This document shows positions 7,005 to 12,175 of a stretch of 12,299 bases of DNA, piece by piece (position 1 is the first letter of the stretch; each line of letters starts with the position of its first letter). The position numbers and the translations under genes are program-made. The notes beneath the pieces were generated by a model, which made no database searches, had not been told where the DNA came from, and worked only from the letters and a program-made list of their open reading frames with translations. Source of the stretch: Clostridium sp. CAG:302 (GTDB lineage Bacteria; Bacillota_I; Bacilli_A; RF39; UBA660). The stretch covers positions 225,036-237,334 of the forward strand of contig FR887373.1 in assembly GCA_000431795.1 (NCBI GenBank), written 5' to 3'.

Positions 7005-7952
7005 ATGAATTTTTATTTATTATATGGAACTGACACCTCTATTATTGGTAGGGAAATTGATATTATTAAAGAAAAATTATCTATTTCAGATAATGATGTT
7101 ATTTATTATAATATAGAAGATATTCAGAATGTTGTAGATGAAGCACTTACTATTTCTATGTTTTCTGCTAATAAACTTATTGTTATTGATAGTACTATTT
7201 ATTTATCACAAAAGAAAGATATTGAAAATATTAATTTACTTGAGAATTATTTTAATAACTATAATTCTAATAGTTATTTAGTATTTGTATCTAATAGTGA
7301 TACTATTGACTCTAGAAAGAAATTGGTAAAGTTTATTAATAGTAATGGTACTACAAAAAAGGTAGAGGCTAATAATGAATATTTAAGTGATTATGTTAAT
7401 GATTATTTAAAGAAAAAGAATTATAAAATGAGTAGCATGGATATTAATATTTTTATTAATAGAGTTGGTAATAATATTGATAATATTAAAAATGAACTTG
7501 ATAAACTTATGTTATATAAAATAAATGATAAGGTTATTAATAATAGTGATATTATGCTTCTTACAGAAGAGAATACTGATAATAGTGTTTATGATTTAGT
7601 TAGTGCACTATTAAAGAATAATAATAGTAAGGCTATTAAACTATATAAAAATTTTGTTATGAATGGTATAGATCTTAATCAGATAATTGCTATTATTGCT
7701 AGTCAAATAAGATTATTGTTTCAAGTTAAAAGACTTTATAATAGTGGTAAATCTAATGATGAGATAGCTAAAATATTGGAGTTTAAAAGTGTATATAGAG
7801 TTAAGTATTTGCTTAGTGATAGTTATTATTATAGCGAGGATACTTTGATTAAGTATTTGTCTAAACTATCTAATATTGATAGGGATATTAAAATTAATAA
7901 TATTGATGGCAATATACTATTAGAACTTTTTATTGCAGGTAAAGATTATTAA
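7005..7952 (+). CDS. holA: DNA polymerase III subunit delta (315 aa)
   Basis: Delta subunit of the clamp loader, which opens the sliding clamp for replication. With the start at ATG 7005 the protein begins MNFYLLYGTD, the family's usual opening strand; an upstream in-frame GTG at 6996 would add three residues but overlaps the ribosome binding site. The N-terminal AAA+-like domain (about 1-130) lacks Walker A, as expected for delta, and includes LVFVSNSDTIDSRKKLVK. The middle (about 140-200) has the NNIDNIKNELDKLMLY helix that delta proteins use. The C-terminal collar domain runs from NSVYDLVSALLKNN through IIASQIRLLFQVKRLYNSGKS to the final NGNILLELF-like helix. The length is close to the usual 330-345. 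In Bacillus holA (yqeN) precedes rpsT, gpr, spoIIP, lepA and hemW; here hemW is also just downstream. Confidence 0.93.
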   Translation: MNFYLLYGTDTSIIGREIDIIKEKLSISDNDVIYYNIEDIQNVVDEALTISMFSANKLIVIDSTIYLSQKKDIENINLLENYFNNYNSNSYLVFVSNSDTIDSRKKLVKFINSNGTTKKVEANNEYLSDYVNDYLKKKNYKMSSMDINIFINRVGNNIDNIKNELDKLMLYKINDKVINNSDIMLLTEENTDNSVYDLVSALLKNNNSKAIKLYKNFVMNGIDLNQIIAIIASQIRLLFQVKRLYNSGKSNDEIAKILEFKSVYRVKYLLSDSYYYSEDTLIKYLSKLSNIDRDIKINNIDGNILLELFIAGKDY

Positions 7953-7984
7953 AAAAGTATGCTGCTTGTTACATACTTTTTTTT
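7951..7984. terminator. Bidirectional terminator between holA and the sspI-like gene
   Basis: AAAAAAGTATG (7951-7961) pairs perfectly with CATACTTTTTT (7972-7982), with a 10-nt loop. On the plus strand it ends in a T-run to 7984; read on the minus strand it ends in T6, so it can serve both convergent genes. It overlaps the holA stop (7950-7952), and its loop holds the minus-strand stop (7969-7971). Confidence 0.9.
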
Positions 7985-8175
7985 ATGTTTGATAATATAT
8001 TTTGTTTTTCTTCTTCATTTGAATTATTCCATAGTAATTCAAATAATACTCCAAGGCCTATTAAAGGATCATCTTCGTGTGAGGATATAGAGTCTTCGAT
8101 GGAATTTTTTATATCATCAATACTAGAATCTTTAAAGTTACTGATGATATATTTTCTTATATCTATATTATTCAT
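7969..8175 (-). CDS. sspI: Small acid-soluble spore protein SspI-like (68 aa)
   Basis: This short minus-strand gene has the SspI pattern as I recall it from Bacillus. An N-terminal helix DIRKYIISNF corresponds to the family's N-L-R-x-A-V-I-A-N. Then comes IKNSIEDSISSHEDD for the L-x-x-T-I-V-D-A-I-x-S-x-E-E segment. The most conserved core, GLGVLFELLWNNS, corresponds to P-G-L-G-V-L-F-E-x-I-W, followed by EEEKQNIL near the C-terminus. The length (68) fits the usual 66-71. SspI is a minor spore-core protein made in the forespore; it is not one of the DNA-binding alpha/beta SASPs. Start: ATG 8173-8175, with GGTGAT 3 nt upstream. A sigma-G-type promoter and a shared terminator frame the gene, which supports it over an overlapping plus-strand frame (7985-8194) that has no ribosome binding site. 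Confidence 0.85.
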   Translation of the reverse strand: MNNIDIRKYIISNFKDSSIDDIKNSIEDSISSHEDDPLIGLGVLFELLWNNSNEEEKQNILSNIKKSM

Positions 8176-8178
8176 TTT

Positions 8179-8184
8179 ATCACC
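8179..8184 (-). promoter_or_regulatory. sspI-like ribosome binding site
   Basis: On the minus strand GGTGAT lies 3 nt before the ATG, the same register as in hemW. It supports the start at 8175. Confidence 0.75.
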
Positions 8185-8189
8185 ATTAA

Positions 8190-8219
8190 TATAATGGCAT
8201 AATATTTGATGTTTTATTC
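8190..8219 (-). promoter_or_regulatory. Predicted sigma-G (forespore) promoter of the sspI-like gene
   Basis: Read on the minus strand: GAATA (8219-8215), exactly 18 bp, CATTATA (8196-8190). Both elements match every position of the Bacillus sigma-G consensus as I recall it (GHATR and CATNHTA). The start would be near 8183, about 8 nt before the ATG. The gene's product family is sigma-G-controlled in Bacillus, so sequence and function agree. Confidence 0.75.
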
Positions 8220-8220
8220 A

Positions 8221-8249
8221 TTGTAATTTAAATATTACTATGTTATTAT
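8221..8249 (+). promoter_or_regulatory. Predicted sigma-A extended -10 promoter of hemW
   Basis: TTGTAA (8221-8226), 17 bp, TATTAT (8244-8249) with an extended TGT at 8241-8243. The start would be near 8256, so the leader would be about 9 nt. It is divergent from the sigma-G promoter, and the two -35 elements are 1 bp apart. Confidence 0.65.
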
Positions 8250-8252
8250 ATT

Positions 8253-8261
8253 GGTGGTGAT
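8253..8261 (+). promoter_or_regulatory. hemW ribosome binding site
   Basis: GGTGGTGAT, ending 3 nt before ATG 8265, pairs with the UCACC side of the 16S rRNA 3' end. It fixes the hemW start. Confidence 0.75.
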
Positions 8262-8264
8262 GTT

Positions 8265-9341
8265 ATGTCTATATATATTCATATTCCTTTTTGTAATAGT
8301 ATTTGTACATATTGTGATTTTTGTAAAATATTTTATAATAAGAAATATATTAATGATTATTTAAATAATTTAGAACAAGAAATTAAAGTGAGATATAAAA
8401 GTGAAATTGTTAATACTATTTTTATTGGTGGTGGTACTCCAAGTAGTTTAGATGATGAAGAACTGATTAGGTTAATGAATATTATTGAGATATTTAAACT
8501 TAATGATAATTATGAATTTACTGTTGAATGTAATATTGAATCTATTACCGAAAATAAACTTAAGATAATGAAAAAATATGGAGTTAATAGAATTAGTATC
8601 GGAGTAGAATCTTTTGATAATAGTATTATTAAATTACTTGGAAGAAATCATACGAAGAAGGATGTATATAATAAGATGGAAATAGTAAAAAGATATTTTA
8701 GTAATATTAACATAGACTTGATATATGCTGCATATGATGATATAAATATTTTGAAAAGTGATATTGATTGTTTTTTAAAACTTGATATTCCACATATTTC
8801 TACTTATAGTTTAATAATTGAAGATAATACTATGTTAAAAATTAATGGAATGAAAAATATCGATGAGGATATCGACTATGAGATGTATAAGTATATAGAG
8901 GATACTCTTGAGAAGAATGATTATATTCATTATGAGATTAGTAATTATGCTAAGAATGGATATCAATCTAAACATAATTTGGTATATTGGAATAATGAAG
9001 AATATTATGGATTTGGTTTATCTAGTACTAGCTACATAAATAATGAGAGAATAACTAATACTAAGAATTTAAGAAAATATTTAAATGGTGAATATCTAGA
9101 TACTTCTGTTTATGAAGATAAGGATATTAGGATGGAAAATGAAATTATGCTTGGACTTAGAAAACTTGATGGTATAAATTTAGATAGATTTAAAGATAAG
9201 TTTAATGTATCTTTAGAAGATATATATAATATTGATAATTTAGTTAGAAATGGATATTTGATAAGAGATAATAATTGTATTAAAATTGATAAGAAGTATA
9301 TGTATATATCTAATGAAATTATTGTTAGGATACTTGAATAA
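8265..9341 (+). CDS. hemW: HemW-like radical SAM protein (heme chaperone family, 358 aa)
   Basis: Radical SAM enzyme of the HemN/HemW family, annotated elsewhere as oxygen-independent coproporphyrinogen III oxidase but better regarded as a heme chaperone. The start, YIHIPFC, is diagnostic, with the [4Fe-4S]/SAM motif at C10-x3-C14-x2-C17 and an extra Cys20 (CDFC). The SAM-binding GGGTP is at 55-59, VECNIES at about 88-93 and ISIGVESF at 110-117. The accessory domain has HNLVYW at 237-242 and a Gly-rich GFGLSSTSY segment at 249-257 in place of the usual GLGAGAHSY. The DLIYGLPGQT block is reduced to DLIYAAYDD at 151-159, so the enzyme is divergent. Length is slightly below the usual 370-380. 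It has its own promoter; the terminator begins inside its last codons. In Bacillus hemW also lies downstream of holA. Confidence 0.88.
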   Translation: MSIYIHIPFCNSICTYCDFCKIFYNKKYINDYLNNLEQEIKVRYKSEIVNTIFIGGGTPSSLDDEELIRLMNIIEIFKLNDNYEFTVECNIESITENKLKIMKKYGVNRISIGVESFDNSIIKLLGRNHTKKDVYNKMEIVKRYFSNINIDLIYAAYDDINILKSDIDCFLKLDIPHISTYSLIIEDNTMLKINGMKNIDEDIDYEMYKYIEDTLEKNDYIHYEISNYAKNGYQSKHNLVYWNNEEYYGFGLSSTSYINNERITNTKNLRKYLNGEYLDTSVYEDKDIRMENEIMLGLRKLDGINLDRFKDKFNVSLEDIYNIDNLVRNGYLIRDNNCIKIDKKYMYISNEIIVRILE

Positions 9342-9352
9342 AGTATTCTTTT
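9327..9352 (+). terminator. Intrinsic terminator overlapping the 3' end of hemW
   Basis: AGGATACTT (9327-9335, in the last codons) pairs with AAGTATTCT (9341-9349) with one G-U pair and a 5-nt loop. The T-tract is short (T4, then G), so it may be leaky. Confidence 0.6.
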
Positions 9353-9362
9353 GTGATAGAAT
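9334..9362 (+). promoter_or_regulatory. Predicted sigma-A extended -10 promoter of the small Cys-motif gene
   Basis: TTGAAT (9334-9339), 17 bp, TAGAAT (9357-9362) with an extended TGA at 9354-9356. The -35 element is inside the last hemW codons and the terminator loop. The start would be near 9369, with AAGGAGG at 9376-9382 before ATG 9390. Confidence 0.6.
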
Positions 9363-9389
9363 ATTAATTTATGAAAAGGAGGGTTTATT

Positions 9390-9692
9390 ATGGAAAATAA
9401 AGATGATATTTTAAAAGGGTTATATGGTATAAAAGAAGAACTTTCTAAAGAAATATTTGAGTTAGAAAATAAATTATATTTAACTAGATGTTCACTTGAA
9501 GATATTAATGATGAAATATGTAAAGTTGGTGGTCATAGTTTTGCTGGGTGGAAACAAGTTATTAATCCTAATTGGATTAATGATGAAAATAGTAATAAAG
9601 TATATTGTTATAAGAGAGTATGCAGTATTTGTGGTAAAGAAGAAATTGCTTTTGATATAAATGATACAAAGATACTTAGTAAAAAAAAATAA
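9390..9692 (+). CDS. Small coiled-coil protein with C/H...CxxC putative zinc site (100 aa)
   Basis: I do not recognise a named family. ATG 9390 follows AAGGAGG at 7-nt spacing. The first 45 residues, rich in Lys, Glu and Leu, are likely helical and coiled-coil (ILKGLYGIKEELSKEIFEL and following). Then comes a compact Cys/His segment: CKVGGHSF at about 45-52, an Asn/Trp loop with GWKQV and NPNWIND, and VCSICGKEE near residues 78-86. This C/H-plus-CxxCG spacing fits a small zinc ribbon of the kind found in uncharacterised Firmicute proteins. There is no signal peptide or membrane span, so it should be cytoplasmic. It has its own predicted promoter and terminator and is therefore probably monocistronic. 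Codon use matches its neighbours. Confidence 0.78.
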   Translation: MENKDDILKGLYGIKEELSKEIFELENKLYLTRCSLEDINDEICKVGGHSFAGWKQVINPNWINDENSNKVYCYKRVCSICGKEEIAFDINDTKILSKKK

Positions 9693-9693
9693 T

Positions 9694-9718
9694 AGTTCAA
9701 TTTTTATTTGGACTTTTT
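9694..9718 (+). terminator. Intrinsic terminator after the small Cys-motif gene
   Basis: AGTTCAA (9694-9700) pairs with TTGGACT (9708-9714) through one G-U pair, with a 7-nt loop, then T-rich sequence. Confidence 0.7.
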
Positions 9719-9719
9719 C

Positions 9720-9748
9720 TTTACTTATTTACTTAAATATTTTATAAT
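9720..9748 (+). promoter_or_regulatory. Predicted sigma-A promoter of the mscS-HD unit
   Basis: TTTACT (9720-9725), 17 bp, TATAAT (9743-9748). The start would be near 9755, giving a 14-nt leader that contains GAGG at 9757-9760. Confidence 0.6.
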
Positions 9749-9768
9749 TATTATGTGAGGTAGATGTT

Positions 9769-10569
9769 ATGGAAAAATTTATAAAGTTTATTACTAATGA
9801 GAAATTTTATTTACCAATTGTTTATATAGTTGTTGGCCTTATATTATATTTGGTAATAGAAAAAGTTATTAATAGAATATCTAAGGGACATATTGGTAAT
9901 AGTGGTAAAGATAAGAGAAAGGACACTATTATTAATTTAGGAAGAAGTATATTTAAATATTTAATACTTATATTTATAGTTCTTGGAATACTTAAAATAT
10001 ATGGTATTGATACTACAAGTATTATTGCTTCTTTAGGTGTATTTGCTGCGGTTATTGGACTTGCTTTTCAAGATATTATTAAGGATTTATTAGCGGGAGT
10101 AGCAATACTATTTGATAATAAATATGCTGTTGGTGATACTGTATCAATTAATGGATTTCAAGGTACCGTAATTGAGTTTGGACTTAGAACTACTAAAATT
10201 AAGGCTTTTACAGGAGAAGTTAAATCTATTGGTAATTCTTCTTTTAGTGAGGTTATTAATTATAATTTGTCTAATTGTGATATTTTTCTTAAACTTAATG
10301 TTGCTTATAATACTGATATTGATAAATTAGAAAAGATTTTGGAAAGTATGAGAGAAGATATTCTTAAAATTGAAAATGTTAAAGATTATAAACTACTAGG
10401 AGTAGATGAATTAGGGGATTCTAGCATTGTATATGCAGTTGATATTACTTGTAAGGCTATGACTAATTATGCAATTAAAAGAGAAGTATTAAAAATGATA
10501 AAGAAGAAATTTGATAGGGAGGGAATTAATATTCCATATACTACAGTGGATGTTAATATTAGGAAATAA
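9769..10569 (+). CDS. mscS: MscS family mechanosensitive ion channel (266 aa)
   Basis: Small-conductance mechanosensitive channel that opens under membrane tension and protects against osmotic downshock. It forms a heptamer in the cytoplasmic membrane. Three spans are visible: TM1 at about 14-33, TM2 at about 59-78 and the pore-lining TM3 at about 84-115, with the Gly/Ala-rich SLGVFAAVIGLAFQDIIKDLLAG pattern. The beta domain follows, with GDTVSINGFQGTVIEFGLR at 122-140 and a KSIGNSSF segment where most relatives have IPNS. The C-terminal alpha/beta domain runs to the end (for example NIPYTTVDVNIRK). Length is close to that of E. coli MscS (286). The gene shares a transcript with the HD-domain gene 2 nt downstream, whose ribosome binding site lies in its last codons. 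Confidence 0.9.
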   Translation: MEKFIKFITNEKFYLPIVYIVVGLILYLVIEKVINRISKGHIGNSGKDKRKDTIINLGRSIFKYLILIFIVLGILKIYGIDTTSIIASLGVFAAVIGLAFQDIIKDLLAGVAILFDNKYAVGDTVSINGFQGTVIEFGLRTTKIKAFTGEVKSIGNSSFSEVINYNLSNCDIFLKLNVAYNTDIDKLEKILESMREDILKIENVKDYKLLGVDELGDSSIVYAVDITCKAMTNYAIKREVLKMIKKKFDREGINIPYTTVDVNIRK

Positions 10570-10571
10570 AT

Positions 10572-11147
10572 ATGGATAAAGTTAGTTATTTTAATAAAGA
10601 ATATAGTTATATTAAAGATGAAAAAAAGAGAGATGACTTAAAGTATTTAGTTAGTGAACTACCTGATTATTTTTTTGAAATACCGGCTTCAAGTACTGGT
10701 AAATATCATCCAGAGTTTGCTGGTACTAAGAATGGACTAGTTAAACATACTAAAGTTGCTGTTCGTATAGCCAAGGAACTTTTAGATAATCCTGGAATTA
10801 ATAGTTTTGCGCAAAATGAAAAAGATATTATTTTGATGGCTCTTACTCTTCATGATGGATTAAAAAAAGGTAATCCTGAAGAAAAATATACGAGATTTGA
10901 TCATCCTTTACTAGCGGCTTCTTTTGTTAAGAAACATAAGGATAAATTATCTTTAAACGATGAGGAACTTAACTTAATGACTAGGGTAATATCTTCGCAT
11001 ATGGGAATTTGGAACAAGGATTTTAATGATAATGAAGTATTACCAGTTCCTAAAGATAAGTATGAAAGATTTGTTCATTTATGTGATTATTTATCAAGTA
11101 AAAAATTTCTTAATGTAGATTTTGATGGTATTGATATTAAGTATTGA
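10572..11147 (+). CDS. HD-domain protein, putative metal-dependent phosphohydrolase (191 aa)
   Basis: Start ATG 10572, with AGGA at 10561-10564 inside the end of mscS. The HD-superfamily metal ligands can be placed: H59 in GLVKHT, H94-D95 in LTLHDGLKKG, H111 in RFDHP, H143 in ISSHMG and D172 in HLCDYLSSK. The H...HD...D set is complete, so it is likely to be active and to bind two or more metals. HD proteins hydrolyse phosphate esters in nucleotides, nucleic acids or signalling nucleotides; the substrate cannot be told from the sequence. H46 (KYHPEF) may add to the site. It lacks membrane spans and extra domains. It lies 2 nt after mscS with no terminator between, so both belong to one operon. 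The 3' terminator begins in its stop codon. Confidence 0.85.
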   Translation: MDKVSYFNKEYSYIKDEKKRDDLKYLVSELPDYFFEIPASSTGKYHPEFAGTKNGLVKHTKVAVRIAKELLDNPGINSFAQNEKDIILMALTLHDGLKKGNPEEKYTRFDHPLLAASFVKKHKDKLSLNDEELNLMTRVISSHMGIWNKDFNDNEVLPVPKDKYERFVHLCDYLSSKKFLNVDFDGIDIKY

Positions 11148-11169
11148 CTTCTAATGAGGAGTCTTTTTT
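11146..11169 (+). terminator. Intrinsic terminator of the mscS-HD operon
   Basis: GACTTCT (11146-11152) pairs with AGGAGTC (11157-11163) with one T-G pair, loop AATG, followed by T6. It starts at the second base of the stop codon. An in-frame TTG at 11144 for the next gene would lie in this hairpin and is unlikely to be used. Confidence 0.85.
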
Positions 11170-11177
11170 CATACTAT
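11149..11177 (+). promoter_or_regulatory. Possible promoter of the deacetylase gene
   Basis: TACTAT at 11172-11177 is a moderate -10, and TTCTAA at 11149-11154 is a poor -35 with 17-bp spacing. The start would be near 11184, just before the AGTGAT site. The overlapping CATACTA (11170-11176) also matches a sigma-G -10, but no sigma-G -35 lies at the right distance. Confidence 0.3.
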
Positions 11178-11182
11178 TTATT

Positions 11183-11188
11183 AGTGAT
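11183..11188 (+). promoter_or_regulatory. Ribosome binding site deciding the deacetylase start
   Basis: AGTGAT lies 3 nt before ATG 11192, the same register as in hemW and the sspI-like gene. It favours ATG 11192 over the TTG at 11144. Confidence 0.5.
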
Positions 11189-11191
11189 ATT

Positions 11192-12175
11192 ATGAAAATG
11201 AGATACTTGTTTATTCCAATGATTATTATATCTTTAATGTTATGGATAATTGATATAGATAAAGATGTTTTGGTTAATAAGGAAATTATTAACGATAATA
11301 TAGAAATTAATTATCCGTATTTTAATGATAATAAAATAGATAATTTTATTAATGAATATTTAGATAGATATAAAGATAAAAATGGTATTATTGATTATGA
11401 TTATGATAATAATGATAATAAATATTATGTTGTATTTTATAAATATTTTTTTGATAGTAATATCTATAGTTATGATTTAGATTCTTTTATGATTGATTTG
11501 GATAGTAGTACCATAAGTATGGTATATACGGAGGTGTTTAATTATGATATTATTACTAATAAAAAAATAAATAGTAGTGATAAATTAATTGCTCTTACTT
11601 TTGATGATGGACCTAATTATAATACTGGTAAAGTACTTGATGTACTTGCTAAATATAATGTTAAGGCTACTTTCTTTGTACTTGGCAGTAAGGCAAAAGA
11701 TAATAAAAAAATATTGAAAAGAGAATATGATAGTGGAATGGAAATAGGCAATCATACGTTTAATCATTTGCTATTAACTAAATATAAAGAAAATGTTATT
11801 AAAGATGAAATAGATAAAACTTCTTCGGTTATATTTGAAGTTACTGGTAGATATCCTAAATTATTAAGACCTAGTTATGGTGTCTATAATAATATAGTAA
11901 AAAAAATAGGTAATATGCCTATTATTATATGGGATATAGATACTTTAGATTGGAAATATCATAATTCTAAAAGAATTGCCAGTAGGGTAATTAACAAAGT
12001 CAAGGATGGGGATATTATTTTAATGCATGACATATATAGTGCTACTGCAAATAGTTTAAATATTATTATTCCTGAACTTCAAAATAGAGGATATACTTTT
12101 GTTACTATACCTGAATTATTTTATTATAAAGAAATTACTTTAGAAAAAGGAATGGTATATGGTTATGCTAGATAA
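11192..12175 (+). CDS. Membrane-anchored polysaccharide deacetylase (NodB/CE4 domain, 327 aa)
   Basis: With the start at ATG 11192 the protein begins MKMRYLFIPM, an anchor or signal span at about residues 3-20. Residues 30-130 are an Asn/Asp-rich outer region with a pattern (EINYPYFNDNKIDNFINEYL) that recalls DUF4163/DUF3298 domains of PdaC and RsiV; this is tentative. The NodB catalytic domain covers about 135-320. It shows motif 1 TFDDGP (catalytic base and metal Asp), motif 2 HTFNH (metal histidines), motif 3 RPSYG (usually RPPYG), motif 4 DTLDW and motif 5 LMHDIY with its His. All catalytic residues are present. CE4 enzymes remove N- or O-acetyl groups from peptidoglycan or other polymers, here outside the membrane, commonly giving lysozyme resistance. 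It is nearer PgdA/PdaC than the spore enzyme PdaA, which has TFDNG. Its stop codon abuts a convergent gene. Confidence 0.88.
   Translation: MKMRYLFIPMIIISLMLWIIDIDKDVLVNKEIINDNIEINYPYFNDNKIDNFINEYLDRYKDKNGIIDYDYDNNDNKYYVVFYKYFFDSNIYSYDLDSFMIDLDSSTISMVYTEVFNYDIITNKKINSSDKLIALTFDDGPNYNTGKVLDVLAKYNVKATFFVLGSKAKDNKKILKREYDSGMEIGNHTFNHLLLTKYKENVIKDEIDKTSSVIFEVTGRYPKLLRPSYGVYNNIVKKIGNMPIIIWDIDTLDWKYHNSKRIASRVINKVKDGDIILMHDIYSATANSLNIIIPELQNRGYTFVTIPELFYYKEITLEKGMVYGYAR

Noticed and set aside
7985..8194. Plus-strand open frame of 69 codons overlapping the sspI-like gene
   Set aside because: It starts inside the terminator's T-run region, has no ribosome binding site and has no protein-like pattern. 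The minus-strand frame has an SspI match, a promoter and a ribosome binding site.
11141..11176. Sigma-G promoter for the deacetylase (CATACTA at 11170-11176)
   Set aside because: The -10 matches, but no GHATR element lies 16-19 bp upstream; the nearest similar string (GTATT, 11141-11145) is 24 bp away.
11144..11191. TTG start at 11144 for the deacetylase
   Set aside because: The extension would run through the hairpin and T-tract of the upstream terminator and lacks a ribosome binding site. ATG 11192 is followed directly by a good membrane anchor.
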